Below, piece by piece: positions 30,808-39,552 of a stretch of DNA of 39,617 bases. Each line of letters opens with the position of its first letter. Position 1 is the stretch's first letter. Source of the stretch: Streptomyces gossypii (GTDB lineage Bacteria; Actinomycetota; Actinomycetes; Streptomycetales; Streptomycetaceae); the NCBI RefSeq assembly GCF_025165795.1, contig NZ_JAJAGO010000025.1:1-39617 (forward strand), in the 5' to 3' direction. Below the pieces are notes generated by a model, which made no database searches, had not been told where the DNA came from, and worked only from the letters and a program-made list of their open reading frames with translations. The translations under genes were made by a program, and so were the position numbers.

Positions 30808-32094
30808 CTAAGGCGTCGCCCCACGGCGGCGCCAGTCACGGTAGACCAGGGCTCCTCCACCCAGTACGCCCACCAGGACTCCCCCGCCGACCACCACGTA
30901 GGTGCCCAGGCGTTCGTTCCGTTCCTGGGTGGACTCGCCCAACTGGAGTTCGGCAGGGGAAGGCTCCTCCGCCTTGCTGACGCCCTCGCGCGCCACCGGT
31001 TCGTCGATGGGCTGGTCGTCCTCGGTCAAGGCGCGCACCGGGTCGATGACGCCCCAGCCCACATGCCGGTCGCGCCCGCTGATCGAACGCTCGGCGGTCT
31101 GTTCGAGCTGGGCGACGATCTGGTGCTGCTTCCAGTCGGGGTGCTCGGCGCGCAGCAGCGCCGCCACGCCGGCGACGTACGGGGCGGAGAAGCTGGTCCC
31201 GTTATCGGCACAGTGGCCGCCTCCCGGAACCGTGGTGACCATGTCCACACCGGGAGCGGCGATGCCCACGAACTCGCCGGACTGGGAGAAGGGCGCACGC
31301 TCGTTGTTGCGGTCCGAGGAGGCGACCGCGAGTACACCCGGGTACGAGGCGGGGTACGTCTTTTTCACGTTGCCGCCCGACCCGTCGTTGCCGGCCGAGG
31401 CGATCACCACCACATCGGCGGCCAGCGCCTCGTCCACCGCGCGCTTGAGGACGGATTCGGGCCTCAGCGCCTCCGCTGTGTCCTGCGAGATGTTGATGAC
31501 GTCGGCGCCCGCCTTCACGGCGTACTCGATGGAGGCAGCCAGGGTGGCGGCGGTGCCCGTGCCCTCCGCGTCGTTCTGCTGTATCGGAATGACCGTGGCT
31601 TCGGGCGCGAGGCCGACGAAGCCGGTCTTGTCGCTGGGACGGGCGGCGATGATGCCGGCGACCTTGGTGCCGTGGCCGACCAGGTCCGTGGTGCCGTTCT
31701 CCTTGCCCCGCTTCGGGGCGTTTCCGTACTCGTCCTTCTTACGCTTCTTAGGCAGCATGTTCTTGCCGCGCTTGGTGTCCACCGCTTCCTTGAGCTGCGG
31801 GTGCTTGACGTCCACGCCGGTGTCGATGACGGCGACGCTGACCCCCTTGCCCTTCGTGGTCTGCCAGAGCTGGTCGATGAGTACCCGTTTGAGTGACCAG
31901 GGCCGTCCCTCGAACGGCTTGGACGGGAAGGTGCACTGGCCGCCGCCCTCCGCGGCGGCCGGGGGCACCCACGCCAGTCCCGCGAGCCCGGTCAGGGCCG
32001 TCAGGCCCACGGCCCCCGCCACGGGGTACGCCGCCCACCGCCCCCGCCAGGTGATACAGCCGCGCCTGCTCCTGCTGGTACGTCGTTGCATCAT
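30808..32094 (-). CDS. mycP: Type VII secretion mycosin protease MycP
   Basis: A 428-residue membrane-anchored subtilisin protease. It has an N-terminal signal peptide (about 20-48, ending PPAAAEGG), catalytic triad Asp91 (VAVIDTGVD), His141 (GHGTKVAGIIA) and Ser301 (NGTSFSAPYVAGVAALL), and oxyanion Asn in SAGNDG. A lysine-rich loop lies at 109-131. A C-terminal transmembrane helix (about 400-420) is followed by YRDWRRRG. In ESX systems the mycosin caps the EccB-EccE membrane complex from outside and is needed for its stability. The ATG at 32094 has GGGGAGGA eight bases upstream and lies 20 bases after eccB. Being paired with eccB, this is the better candidate for the core MycP. Confidence 0.93.
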   Translation of the reverse strand: MMQRRTSRSRRGCITWRGRWAAYPVAGAVGLTALTGLAGLAWVPPAAAEGGGQCTFPSKPFEGRPWSLKRVLIDQLWQTTKGKGVSVAVIDTGVDVKHPQLKEAVDTKRGKNMLPKKRKKDEYGNAPKRGKENGTTDLVGHGTKVAGIIAARPSDKTGFVGLAPEATVIPIQQNDAEGTGTAATLAASIEYAVKAGADVINISQDTAEALRPESVLKRAVDEALAADVVVIASAGNDGSGGNVKKTYPASYPGVLAVASSDRNNERAPFSQSGEFVGIAAPGVDMVTTVPGGGHCADNGTSFSAPYVAGVAALLRAEHPDWKQHQIVAQLEQTAERSISGRDRHVGWGVIDPVRALTEDDQPIDEPVAREGVSKAEEPSPAELQLGESTQERNERLGTYVVVGGGVLVGVLGGGALVYRDWRRRGATP

Positions 32095-32114
32095 CGCGTC
32101 CGTCCTCCCCGCGG

Positions 32115-33635
32115 TCAGGAACCCTGCGGCTGCTTGGCCGCGCTGGTGCTCAGACGTGGTCCCGTCGGCAGGAACTGCGACCAGACGGCAGGCACCGGCA
32201 CGGGGGTGGCGTCCTTGAAGCCGAGCCGGAGCTGAGCCCTGTTGCCCTCCTCCTGCGCCTGCTCCTTCGTCTTCTTCTTGCCGTCGGACCCGATCCCGGA
32301 CTCGTCCTCACCGCTGTCGGCGTTGCCCTGGACCGCGTAACGCAGACCGGTGTCGGTGACCAGGAAGACGCCGCCGGACTTGGTGTCCTGCCCCTTCACC
32401 TGGCGGAACAGCAGACCCGAACCCGGGCTGACATACGCGCTGGTGGCGCCGTTGGGCAGCGCCGCAGGGTAGTCGTCACTGGCCCAGGTGCTGAGGGTGG
32501 TGGTGCCCTCCTTCTTGTCGACATCGCGCAGTACGTTGCACAGCGTGTCGCGGTCGCCGCTGGACTTGTTGACGGTTTCGGCCTCGTCCTCGGGCCACTC
32601 CAGGTTCCCGCCGTAGACGTCGTTGCTGGGGGAGATGGCCCCCAGGCTCACGGCGGTCGGCTTGCCGTGCTGTCCGAGGGAGATCGATTCCTTGCTGTTC
32701 AGCAACAGCTTCGCCATGAAGTCGGTGACCGGCCTGACCTGCTTGTCGAGCACCACGTAGTGCTGCGGCCCGTCACCCGTGTCGGCCTTCAGCACCGTAC
32801 CGATCTTGTTTGCATTCGCATCGAGATTGCCGGGAACACCGGCCGGATCACCAATCCGCTCGACCGTCGGGAACTGGATCGCGTCGCCCTTCTTCAGGGT
32901 CTTCAACCAGTCCTCGGTGACCTGCTGGGGTTCGTTCCGCGTCTTGCCGACCACGTTGAGCAGCAGGTTGGGGTCGCGGGCGATCGGGTACGCCGTGCCG
33001 CTCTTGTCGACGACATACAGCTTGTCGCCCGGTCCCTCCACGTACATGACGTCGCCCGCGCGCAGCCGGCTCTTTCCTTCGACCTTGCTCTTCTCCCGGT
33101 CGGCCAGCACGAAGGCGGCCTTCTGCGCGGACCGGCCGTTCGCACCCGGTTGGGTGCAGACAGCCCAGCGTTTCGACTCGGAGGCCTCACCCGCATCGGG
33201 CAGCCGGTCGGGAGCGTAGGGGATGCCGATCGTGGCACCGTGCGGTATGTCGCCGTTGTCGAGGGTCTTCTCGTCGACCTCGACAATCTCGAACTTGTCC
33301 GGGTCCAGGAGGAGTTTGGCGGAGGCGAGGTTCAGTACGGGGTGCAGCTGCGTCTTGCCGTCGGTCTTGAGGACGACATAGCGCGTCGTCGAGTCACTGC
33401 CGATGATGACCTTCTGGCCCGGCTCGTCCCAGCCTTCGGGCGCCTTGGGCTTGAACATGCCCCAGGCGCCGAAGCCCGCCATGATCACCACTCCGATGAT
33501 CAGCCCTGGTACCACCGCGCGCAGGGGGCGAGGAGCGCCCTCCTCGGTGCCGCTCGGGGTGGGCTGGAGGAAGGCCGCCAGCAATCGCTTCTTCGCGAAG
33601 GTGTAGGCGTTGAGCTCGTCCCGCCGTGATGCCAT
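32115..33635 (-). CDS. eccB: Type VII secretion protein EccB
   Basis: A 506-residue ESX core subunit. The N-terminal MASRRDELNAYTFAKKRLLAAFL segment is the family signature. A transmembrane helix at about 41-60 follows, then a large extracytoplasmic part made of repeat domains, with a probable disulfide between Cys160 (WAVCTQP) and Cys366 (TLCNVL). I chose the ATG at 33635 because it starts at that signature and has a GGGGAGAAG stretch upstream; the longest frame would add 18 residues. It is upstream of mycP in the same unit and divergent from eccE across a 186-base spacer. EccB anchors the complex in the periplasm-like space in known ESX structures. Confidence 0.94.
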   Translation of the reverse strand: MASRRDELNAYTFAKKRLLAAFLQPTPSGTEEGAPRPLRAVVPGLIIGVVIMAGFGAWGMFKPKAPEGWDEPGQKVIIGSDSTTRYVVLKTDGKTQLHPVLNLASAKLLLDPDKFEIVEVDEKTLDNGDIPHGATIGIPYAPDRLPDAGEASESKRWAVCTQPGANGRSAQKAAFVLADREKSKVEGKSRLRAGDVMYVEGPGDKLYVVDKSGTAYPIARDPNLLLNVVGKTRNEPQQVTEDWLKTLKKGDAIQFPTVERIGDPAGVPGNLDANANKIGTVLKADTGDGPQHYVVLDKQVRPVTDFMAKLLLNSKESISLGQHGKPTAVSLGAISPSNDVYGGNLEWPEDEAETVNKSSGDRDTLCNVLRDVDKKEGTTTLSTWASDDYPAALPNGATSAYVSPGSGLLFRQVKGQDTKSGGVFLVTDTGLRYAVQGNADSGEDESGIGSDGKKKTKEQAQEEGNRAQLRLGFKDATPVPVPAVWSQFLPTGPRLSTSAAKQPQGS

Positions 33636-33751
33636 GTCTTGTTGCTTCTCCCCACTGGCCGGCTCCAGCGTCCCCGGGAACACTGCCACAGATGCCGATT
33701 GTCGGACCGGCCCCTACTATGCCTGCTGACGGTCCTCCTCCGCTGCTCCGG

Positions 33752-33757
33752 TAGGGT
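33752..33757 (+). promoter_or_regulatory. Candidate eccE -10 box TAGGGT
   Basis: Plus-strand TAGGGT lies about 65 bases before eccE in the divergent eccB/eccE spacer (33636-33821). No acceptable -35 at normal spacing. A matching box for eccB could not be chosen with confidence. Confidence 0.3.
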
Positions 33758-33821
33758 GATCGCCCGGCCAACGTCCCATGTGTTACCGGGGCGAATTCGG
33801 ATATGAGGGGGCTTTGCGGCG

Positions 33822-35150
33822 ATGGGATCTGCGACGCGCACCCAGGGGCCCGCGACGCGCTCCGGTCCACCCGGACCTCCGGGCCCCGGGGCAGGGGCGA
33901 ACGGTGCGCGACCCCGTACACCCGCCTCCACGGTGCTGCGCACCGAGTCACAGACGAGCCGTCTCGGTCCGTTCCAACTGCAACAACTCGTGCTGATCGA
34001 GCTGGCGCTGACGGTACTGGTGGTCGGCGCGGCCATCGACGAGCTGATGCTCGTGCCGGCCGGCGTCGTCGCGGCAGCGTTGGTGCTGTTCGCCCTGGTA
34101 CGCCGCCATCAGCGTTCGGTGCGGGACTGGGTCTCGACGGTGCTGGGGCTGCGCGCCCGCAGGCGCCAGTTGACGGCGCCGCCGACGGAGCGGGTCGACG
34201 CGAGTCTGGCCCCCGCGGCCGAATGCGTACCCGGCCTCCGTACCTACGCGTTCGTGGACCGCGACCGGCGCACCGTGGGGATGATCGGTGACGGCAGCTT
34301 CGTCAGCGCCGTCGTACGGGTAGAGGCTGGAGTGACCGCGCTGCGGCCCGCCTTCGGCGCCCGTGCGCTACCGCTGGGACTGCTGCACGACGCGCTCGAG
34401 ATGGACGGAATACGGCTCGAGTCGGCGCAGCTGGTCCAGCACGTACAGCCCGCACCCGCGCCTCACCTGCCGGAACAGGCCGTGGCCCGGCGCAGTTACG
34501 CCCCGTTGCAGGAGCAGACCGGTTCACCGGCACTGCGACTCACGTGGGTCGCGCTGAAGCTGGATCCGGAGCTGTGCCGGGAGGCGGTCGAGGCACGCGG
34601 CGGCGGGCTCCAGGGTGCGCAGAAGTGCCTGCTGCGCGCGGCCGATCAGCTGGCCAGCCGGATAACCGGGGCGGGCTTCCGCGCCACCGTCCTCAACGAG
34701 GAGGAGCTCGTCTCCGCCGTGGCCACCTCTGCATGCGTCAATCCCCTCGCCACAGCGCGGGCGAGCCAGCCGGACGCCCCGCCGGTCCGGCGTACCGCCG
34801 AGACAGCGCGCACATGGCGCTGCGACGACCGGCTGCACACCACCTACGGCGTCGGCCGGTGGCCGGAGCTGGGTCGGGCGGCGACGCCGCTGCCCCGGCT
34901 GGTGTCGCTGCTGACCTCGGTCCCGGCGCTGACGACGACCTTCAGCCTGACGGTGGCCCGCGGCGTACGCCGCCAGTCGGTTGCCGTAAGCGGCCATGTG
35001 CGCGTCACCGGGCGTACGGACACCGAACTGACGGCCGCCCGCCGTCATCTGGAGCGCTCCGCACGCGGCGCGAAGGTCGGGCTGGTGCGGCTGGACCGTG
35101 AGCAACTGCCCGGGCTGCTCGCGACGCTGCCGCTGGGCGGTGCGCGCTGA
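33822..35150 (+). CDS. eccE: Type VII secretion protein EccE
   Basis: A 442-residue ESX core subunit. A Pro/Gly-rich N-terminus (about 1-45) is followed by two close transmembrane helices at about 55-72 and 76-93 and a large cytoplasmic domain. RTYAFVDRDRRTVGMIGDGSFVSAVVRVE is a recognisable EccE-domain start, and RTWRCDDRLHTTYGVGRWPE is a further family-like block. The ATG at 33822 has GAGGGGG about nine bases upstream. It diverges from eccB and its stop overlaps the next gene's start (TGATG). Assignment is by membrane layout, domain pattern and position; it is less sharply conserved than EccB, C or D. Confidence 0.88.
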   Translation: MGSATRTQGPATRSGPPGPPGPGAGANGARPRTPASTVLRTESQTSRLGPFQLQQLVLIELALTVLVVGAAIDELMLVPAGVVAAALVLFALVRRHQRSVRDWVSTVLGLRARRRQLTAPPTERVDASLAPAAECVPGLRTYAFVDRDRRTVGMIGDGSFVSAVVRVEAGVTALRPAFGARALPLGLLHDALEMDGIRLESAQLVQHVQPAPAPHLPEQAVARRSYAPLQEQTGSPALRLTWVALKLDPELCREAVEARGGGLQGAQKCLLRAADQLASRITGAGFRATVLNEEELVSAVATSACVNPLATARASQPDAPPVRRTAETARTWRCDDRLHTTYGVGRWPELGRAATPLPRLVSLLTSVPALTTTFSLTVARGVRRQSVAVSGHVRVTGRTDTELTAARRHLERSARGAKVGLVRLDREQLPGLLATLPLGGAR

Positions 35151-35860
35151 TGGCGGCCGGGCTGGGGCACCTGCGGGGCCTGCGCGGGCCGCGCCGTGCG
35201 CATCACGCGCTGCCTGTCGATCATCTGGGTGCGCTTTCCCTCCCCATCGGCGACGACGGCGTCGTGATCGGCAACGATGCGGAGGGGCGCCCACAGGTGC
35301 TGGGCTTCCACCATCCGGCACCGTACGACGTGGTCCTGATCGGCGGGCTCTGGACTGCGCAGGTGCTGGCGCTGCGCACGGCGGGCACCGGTGCGCGGGT
35401 CGCCGTCGAGACGGGGCGGCCGCAGGTGTGGACGAACCTGGCGCAGGCGGCGGGTGGCGGCCTGGAGTGCATCACGCTGCACGAGGTGGGCCGGGTGCCC
35501 CCGTTGGGGCCGACGGTGGGCAGTCCGACGCTGGTCATCCGCGACTGCGGGATGCGCCCACCGCGTGGCCGGGTCGCTTCGGCTGCGTGGCAGTCGGTAC
35601 TCACCCTGCTGCCCTATCTGAGTCCGGTGGCCCCGCGACTGCTGCGTGGTGCGGCGCTGGCGGGTATCCAGCGGGTGTCACCGGACGAGGCGAAGCAGAT
35701 CGGCCGGGTGATGTCCCTGCCGCAAGGGGACGTGGAGGCACTGTCGACGCTGGGCGACGGAGTCACTCTCTGGTGCACCCGGGGCGACCGGCACTATGCG
35801 CTGACGCAGCCGACCGATGCCGAGTCGGGACTGCTGGGCACCGCACGGCGGCTGGACTGA
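35150..35860 (+). CDS. Unknown protein translationally coupled to eccE
   Basis: A 236-residue soluble protein with no signal peptide or transmembrane helix that I can see. I do not recognise a named family. The first third is strand-rich (DGVVIGNDAEGRPQVLGF, YDVVLIGGLWTAQVLALRTA) and looks like an alpha/beta fold without a P-loop. A Pro-rich stretch (GRVPPLGPTVGSP) and helices with LLPYLSPVAPRLLRGAAL follow. Its ATG overlaps the eccE stop (TGATG), so it should be made in proportion to EccE and may act on the cytoplasmic face of the complex. The last gene of this rightward unit, with a hairpin about 290 bases downstream. Role inferred from position only. Confidence 0.85.
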   Translation: MAAGLGHLRGLRGPRRAHHALPVDHLGALSLPIGDDGVVIGNDAEGRPQVLGFHHPAPYDVVLIGGLWTAQVLALRTAGTGARVAVETGRPQVWTNLAQAAGGGLECITLHEVGRVPPLGPTVGSPTLVIRDCGMRPPRGRVASAAWQSVLTLLPYLSPVAPRLLRGAALAGIQRVSPDEAKQIGRVMSLPQGDVEALSTLGDGVTLWCTRGDRHYALTQPTDAESGLLGTARRLD

Positions 35861-36145
35861 CGGGTCGCTAGAGACATTTGCGGCCGGACTCGGTGTGGCA
35901 GCCCGGGGCGACAGTGCGGAAGCAGGACGACGGGATCGCGGTCGCAGCGGGGACAGTGGCGTACCAGACGGCCCGCCGCCTGTGTGGCGGCGCGTCACTC
36001 GTGTACGGCGCGATCCAACGGACGGAGATTCGAGTGCCGGGCTGCTGGCCCCGGTCGCGGCTGCTTCGTGGCTGAGTTCAGCACTCGGCAACTACTATGC
36101 CGTTGTAGGCGTGACATACGGGGCGGACGAACGGGCGGGGGCGGT

Positions 36146-36165
36146 CGGCCGGCTCCCGCCGGCCG
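36146..36165 (+). terminator. Terminator after the eccE unit
   Basis: An 8-bp stem cggccggc/gccggccg with a four-base loop (tccc), extendable by G-U pairs. There is no T-run. It lies 285 bases past the last stop, which is far for a simple terminator. Confidence 0.5.
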
Positions 36166-36174
36166 GTCCGTTGC

Positions 36175-36206
36175 GGAGGCCTTCCGCTGCGAAGGCCTTC
36201 CGCTGC
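36175..36206 (+). repeat. Two-copy 16-bp tandem repeat
   Basis: Copies ggaggccttccgctgc (36175-36190) and gaaggccttccgctgc (36191-36206) differ at one base. They lie just after the terminator hairpin and upstream of the EspI-like gene. They could be paired operator sites or a small duplication. Confidence 0.75.
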
Positions 36207-36402
36207 AGGGGGCGTGACGCCTGCCCTGGGACGTGGAAGTCCGCGACGGAATCGATACCCGCCGCCCGGTTGAGCCGGATGGCACGCTTCGGTGGCAATA
36301 GTGGGAAACAGGACCGGCGCCGTGTCCTGCCTGGCGATGATTAGTCTGGTCGGTACGCGCAGCCGCAAACCGGGGTGTACGACCACAGCAGCAGGAGGAC
36401 TT

Positions 36403-39400
36403 GTGAGCAGCGATCGGGACGAGATCCGCGTCGGCGGGACCACGCCCGACACAGAGCGGCTCGATACGGAGGCTGAATCCGAGCACGACTCGGAGACGAC
36501 CGGCCAGTTCACCATCGACTACACGCCGCCTGCCTGGTACACACAGGATGCGGAGCCCTCGCCGCCCGCACCCGCACCCGCACCCGCACCCGCACCCGCA
36601 CCTACGGACAGTGCCCCGGCCACGCCCTATACGTTGGCGCCGCCCATGAGCGACGCCAACGTCGCACCGGACGTCGCCCCCGGACCAGACTCCGGCCGGG
36701 TGCAGGACGAGGGCCCGATCCCCGTCCTGCCGCCGCCCTCGCTGCCGCAACACGAGGACCAGCGGGAGGCGACAGCGGAAGATCCCGGCGGCGTCGACGG
36801 ACCGCAAGAGGAACGTCCTGTGGTGCCGGAGGGGTTCGGCCCGGCAGACAGTCCGGCGGCGTTCGAAGAGCCCGCAGCAGGCGGGGACCGAAGCGCTCTC
36901 GACAGCGCGGCTCACAGCCCAGAGGGCGAGAGCCCGGCCGACGGGTACCCGGCGACTGCCTCGGACGGGGCGTCCGAGACGCGCTCCGGTCAGCCGTTGC
37001 CCGACAGTGTTTCGGACGGCGAGGTCGACAGCGGCGCCACCATGCGATTCTCCGCAGCCGACCTGCGCAGTGAGATCGCCCGCTACCGGAGCGAGGCGGA
37101 GAAGAACGATACGCAGAGTGGGCCGGTCGACGCCGCATCTGTCAGTCAGGACCCGGGTTCGGCACCGCGGTCGGAGCCCTGGGACGGTGCCGATGCCCTG
37201 CCGACCGACGGCCCCGGGACGGGGACTGCCGCCCATCGCGCCGACGACAGCGACGGGCCTCGGGACGCAGTGCCCGCGGACGCGGAGCCGGTAGACGCGG
37301 AGCCGAGCGACGCAGGTCCCCCGGGCGCACCCAGCGATGGAGCGCCGACCGACGCGGGCCCGGGGACCACGGCCCCGTACGGCGCACCCGGTCCACCCGA
37401 CGGCGCGCCCGCCAGCCGTACCGAGCCGCAGGACACTCCCCCGCCGCACCCGCTGTCCACCACCCCGCAACAGGCCTCCCCTTGGCCCGCGTCGCCGAAC
37501 GGCCCCGGTACGCCGCCCGGCGGACTCCCGCCGCTCCCCCCGCACTTCCAGCCCGCGTACCCGACGCCGGCCGCAGCCTCCCAGCCCGCCCCGCCGCCGC
37601 AGGGAGCTCCCTGGCCCACGGCCGCCGACGCCGCACCACAGACAGCGGCGCCCGCCGCACCCGACATGCCCGGAGAGCCGTACGGCGGCGGGCCGAACGT
37701 ACCGCCTGCGTACGGCGCGGGCCCCCCGGCCCAACCGGGCGCCGGCGCACCGGCACCCGGCATCCCCGCGCTGCCCCCCGGGGGCGGCTACGGCACCATG
37801 CCCGGCGCCGCTCCGCTTCCTCCTGCACAGCACCAGGGCGGTTACGGCGCGCCCCGGCCGCCCCAGACTGCTGTTCCAGGTCAGGCAGAACGGCAACCGC
37901 AGTCCCAGCAGTTGCCGGGAGCGCAGCCTCCTCCGCAACCGGAAGGTTACGGTTATCCGCAGCCCGGACAGCCCGGTGGCCAGCTCCAGCCCGCACCGCC
38001 GCCCGGGCCGCAACCCCAGCCCTACACCCAGCAACCGCAGCAGTACCCCGGTGTCCCCACACCTGACCAATCCCCCCAGCCCGGCGGTTACGGCTTCCCA
38101 CAACCCCTCCCGCCGGGGCCCGGACAGCCTTCAGCCCAGGGTCCGAGCACTCCTGCCCCGAACTCAGCACCAGCGCCCCAGCCCGCGCAACCCGCCTACC
38201 CCGACCCTTACGCGGCGCACCGGCCGCAGGCAGAGCCCGGCGGCTATCAGCCCCTCCCGCCGGGCCACGGGCAACCGGCGCCTCCCGGCTCTCTGCCCTC
38301 CGCCCAGTCCGCGCCCTCGGCCCAGCAGCCGCAGGCACCGCCCTCCCAGGACCCCCGCAGGACGGCGCACGGGGGCTCTCCCCTGGGCTACACGGCGGCG
38401 GTGGAGCTGTCGTCGGACCGGCTGCTGAGCGGCAAGAAGAAGCCTCGTTCGCAGAACCCGGGCCGTGCCGGTTCCCGGTTCCGCCTCGGTGGCAAGAAGG
38501 AGGAGGCGGAGCGGCAGCGCAAGCTCGAACTGATCCGCACGCCGGTGCTCTCCTGCTACCGCATCGCGGTGATCAGCCTCAAGGGCGGCGTGGGCAAGAC
38601 CACGACCACGACCGCGCTCGGCTCCACTCTGGCGATCGAACGCCAGGACAAGGTGATCGCCATCGACGCGAACCCCGATGCGGGCACGTTGGGCCGCCGG
38701 GTGCGCCGGGAGACCGGTGCGACCATCCGGGACCTGGTCACCGCGATCCCGTATCTCAACAGCTACATGGACATCCGCCGGTTCACCTCGCAGACGCCCT
38801 CGGGACTGGAGATCCTGGCGAACGACGTGGACCCGGCCGTCTCCACGACCTTCAACGATGACGACTACCGTCGGGTCATCGACATTCTCGGCAAGCAGTA
38901 CCCAATCATCCTGACGGACTCGGGGACCGGCCTCCTGTACTCCGCAATGCGCGGAGTGCTGGACCTCGCCCATCAGTTGATCATCATCTCGACCCCGTCG
39001 GTCGACGGCGCGAGCAGCGCGAGCACCACACTCGACTGGCTGTCCGCACACGGATACAGCGATCTCGTGCAGCGCAGCATCACGGTGATCTCGGGGGTGC
39101 GCGAGACCGGAAAAATGATCAAGGTCGAGGACATCGTGTCGCACTTCGAAACGCGCTGCCGGGGCGTGGTGACCATTCCGTTCGATGAACACCTGTCCGC
39201 AGGGGCCGAGCTGGATCTCGACCTGATGCGCCCCAAGACCCGTGAGGCGTACTTCCAGCTCTCGGCCATGATCGCCGAGGATTTCTCCCGCGCTCAGCAG
39301 GAACAGGGTCTCTGGACGGCGGACGGCAACCCGCCGCCGCAGCTCGCGCCTCCGATGCCCGGGCAGGGCGGGCCGGGCCAGCCGTACGTGCCGGGCCAAC

Positions 39401-39552
39401 CCTCACCGGGAGACCGGCCGGGCGTCCAGCAGCCACCGGCTCAGGGGCAACCGCCGTACCAGGGGCAGCCGTACGGGCCGCCGCCCCCACATCAACAGCA
39501 GCCCTACCCGCAGCAGGGCGGCAGTTGGCCGCAGCAACCGCCGCAGCGGTGA
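36403..39552 (+). CDS. MinD/ParA-like ATPase with long proline-rich N-terminus (EspI-like)
   Basis: A 1049-residue protein. Residues 1 to about 670 are low-complexity and rich in Pro, Ala, Gly and Gln, including six PA pairs early on and many GGYG-PQP-type units. A basic linker (KKKPRSQNPGRAGSRFRLGGKKE) precedes a MinD/ParA-type ATPase at about 715-965 with deviant Walker A KGGVGKT at 727-733, AIDANPDAGTLG, and ILTDSGTG. The tail is again Pro/Gln/Gly-rich. The layout resembles mycobacterial EspI, a Pro-rich ATPase of the ESX-1 locus linked to energy-dependent control of secretion. GTG 36403 has AGGAGG four bases upstream and decides the start; the longest frame begins at 36292. It ends with two hairpins at the window edge. 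Confidence 0.88.
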   Translation: MSSDRDEIRVGGTTPDTERLDTEAESEHDSETTGQFTIDYTPPAWYTQDAEPSPPAPAPAPAPAPAPTDSAPATPYTLAPPMSDANVAPDVAPGPDSGRVQDEGPIPVLPPPSLPQHEDQREATAEDPGGVDGPQEERPVVPEGFGPADSPAAFEEPAAGGDRSALDSAAHSPEGESPADGYPATASDGASETRSGQPLPDSVSDGEVDSGATMRFSAADLRSEIARYRSEAEKNDTQSGPVDAASVSQDPGSAPRSEPWDGADALPTDGPGTGTAAHRADDSDGPRDAVPADAEPVDAEPSDAGPPGAPSDGAPTDAGPGTTAPYGAPGPPDGAPASRTEPQDTPPPHPLSTTPQQASPWPASPNGPGTPPGGLPPLPPHFQPAYPTPAAASQPAPPPQGAPWPTAADAAPQTAAPAAPDMPGEPYGGGPNVPPAYGAGPPAQPGAGAPAPGIPALPPGGGYGTMPGAAPLPPAQHQGGYGAPRPPQTAVPGQAERQPQSQQLPGAQPPPQPEGYGYPQPGQPGGQLQPAPPPGPQPQPYTQQPQQYPGVPTPDQSPQPGGYGFPQPLPPGPGQPSAQGPSTPAPNSAPAPQPAQPAYPDPYAAHRPQAEPGGYQPLPPGHGQPAPPGSLPSAQSAPSAQQPQAPPSQDPRRTAHGGSPLGYTAAVELSSDRLLSGKKKPRSQNPGRAGSRFRLGGKKEEAERQRKLELIRTPVLSCYRIAVISLKGGVGKTTTTTALGSTLAIERQDKVIAIDANPDAGTLGRRVRRETGATIRDLVTAIPYLNSYMDIRRFTSQTPSGLEILANDVDPAVSTTFNDDDYRRVIDILGKQYPIILTDSGTGLLYSAMRGVLDLAHQLIIISTPSVDGASSASTTLDWLSAHGYSDLVQRSITVISGVRETGKMIKVEDIVSHFETRCRGVVTIPFDEHLSAGAELDLDLMRPKTREAYFQLSAMIAEDFSRAQQEQGLWTADGNPPPQLAPPMPGQGGPGQPYVPGQPSPGDRPGVQQPPAQGQPPYQGQPYGPPPPHQQQPYPQQGGSWPQQPPQR
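36565..36600 (+). repeat. Six-copy cccgca simple repeat in coding sequence
   Basis: Six exact copies of the hexamer cccgca lie in frame, encoding Pro-Ala pairs near the N-terminus of the EspI-like ATPase. Being a multiple of three, copy changes would alter length without frameshift. Confidence 0.9.

Larger units (their letters stand above)
35861..36402 (+). other. Spacer upstream of the EspI-like gene
   Basis: No gene that I can support. It contains the terminator at 36146-36165, a 16-bp tandem repeat at 36175-36206, and a dyad caggac/gtcctg around a cggcgccg core at 36309-36329. TAGTCT at 36342-36347 is a possible -10 box about 55 bases before the next start, with no good -35. A long leader or small-RNA role is possible but unsupported. 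Confidence 0.5.

Noticed and set aside
35995..38103. 702-codon minus-strand frame antisense to the EspI-like gene
   Set aside because: Gly/Arg/Val-rich complement of the Pro-rich coding region; the plus frame has a clear ribosome binding site and a MinD domain.
36403..38400. Pro-rich repeats as a possible CRISPR or non-coding repeat array
   Set aside because: The repeats are in-frame codon-level low complexity within one coding sequence, with no regular spacer structure.
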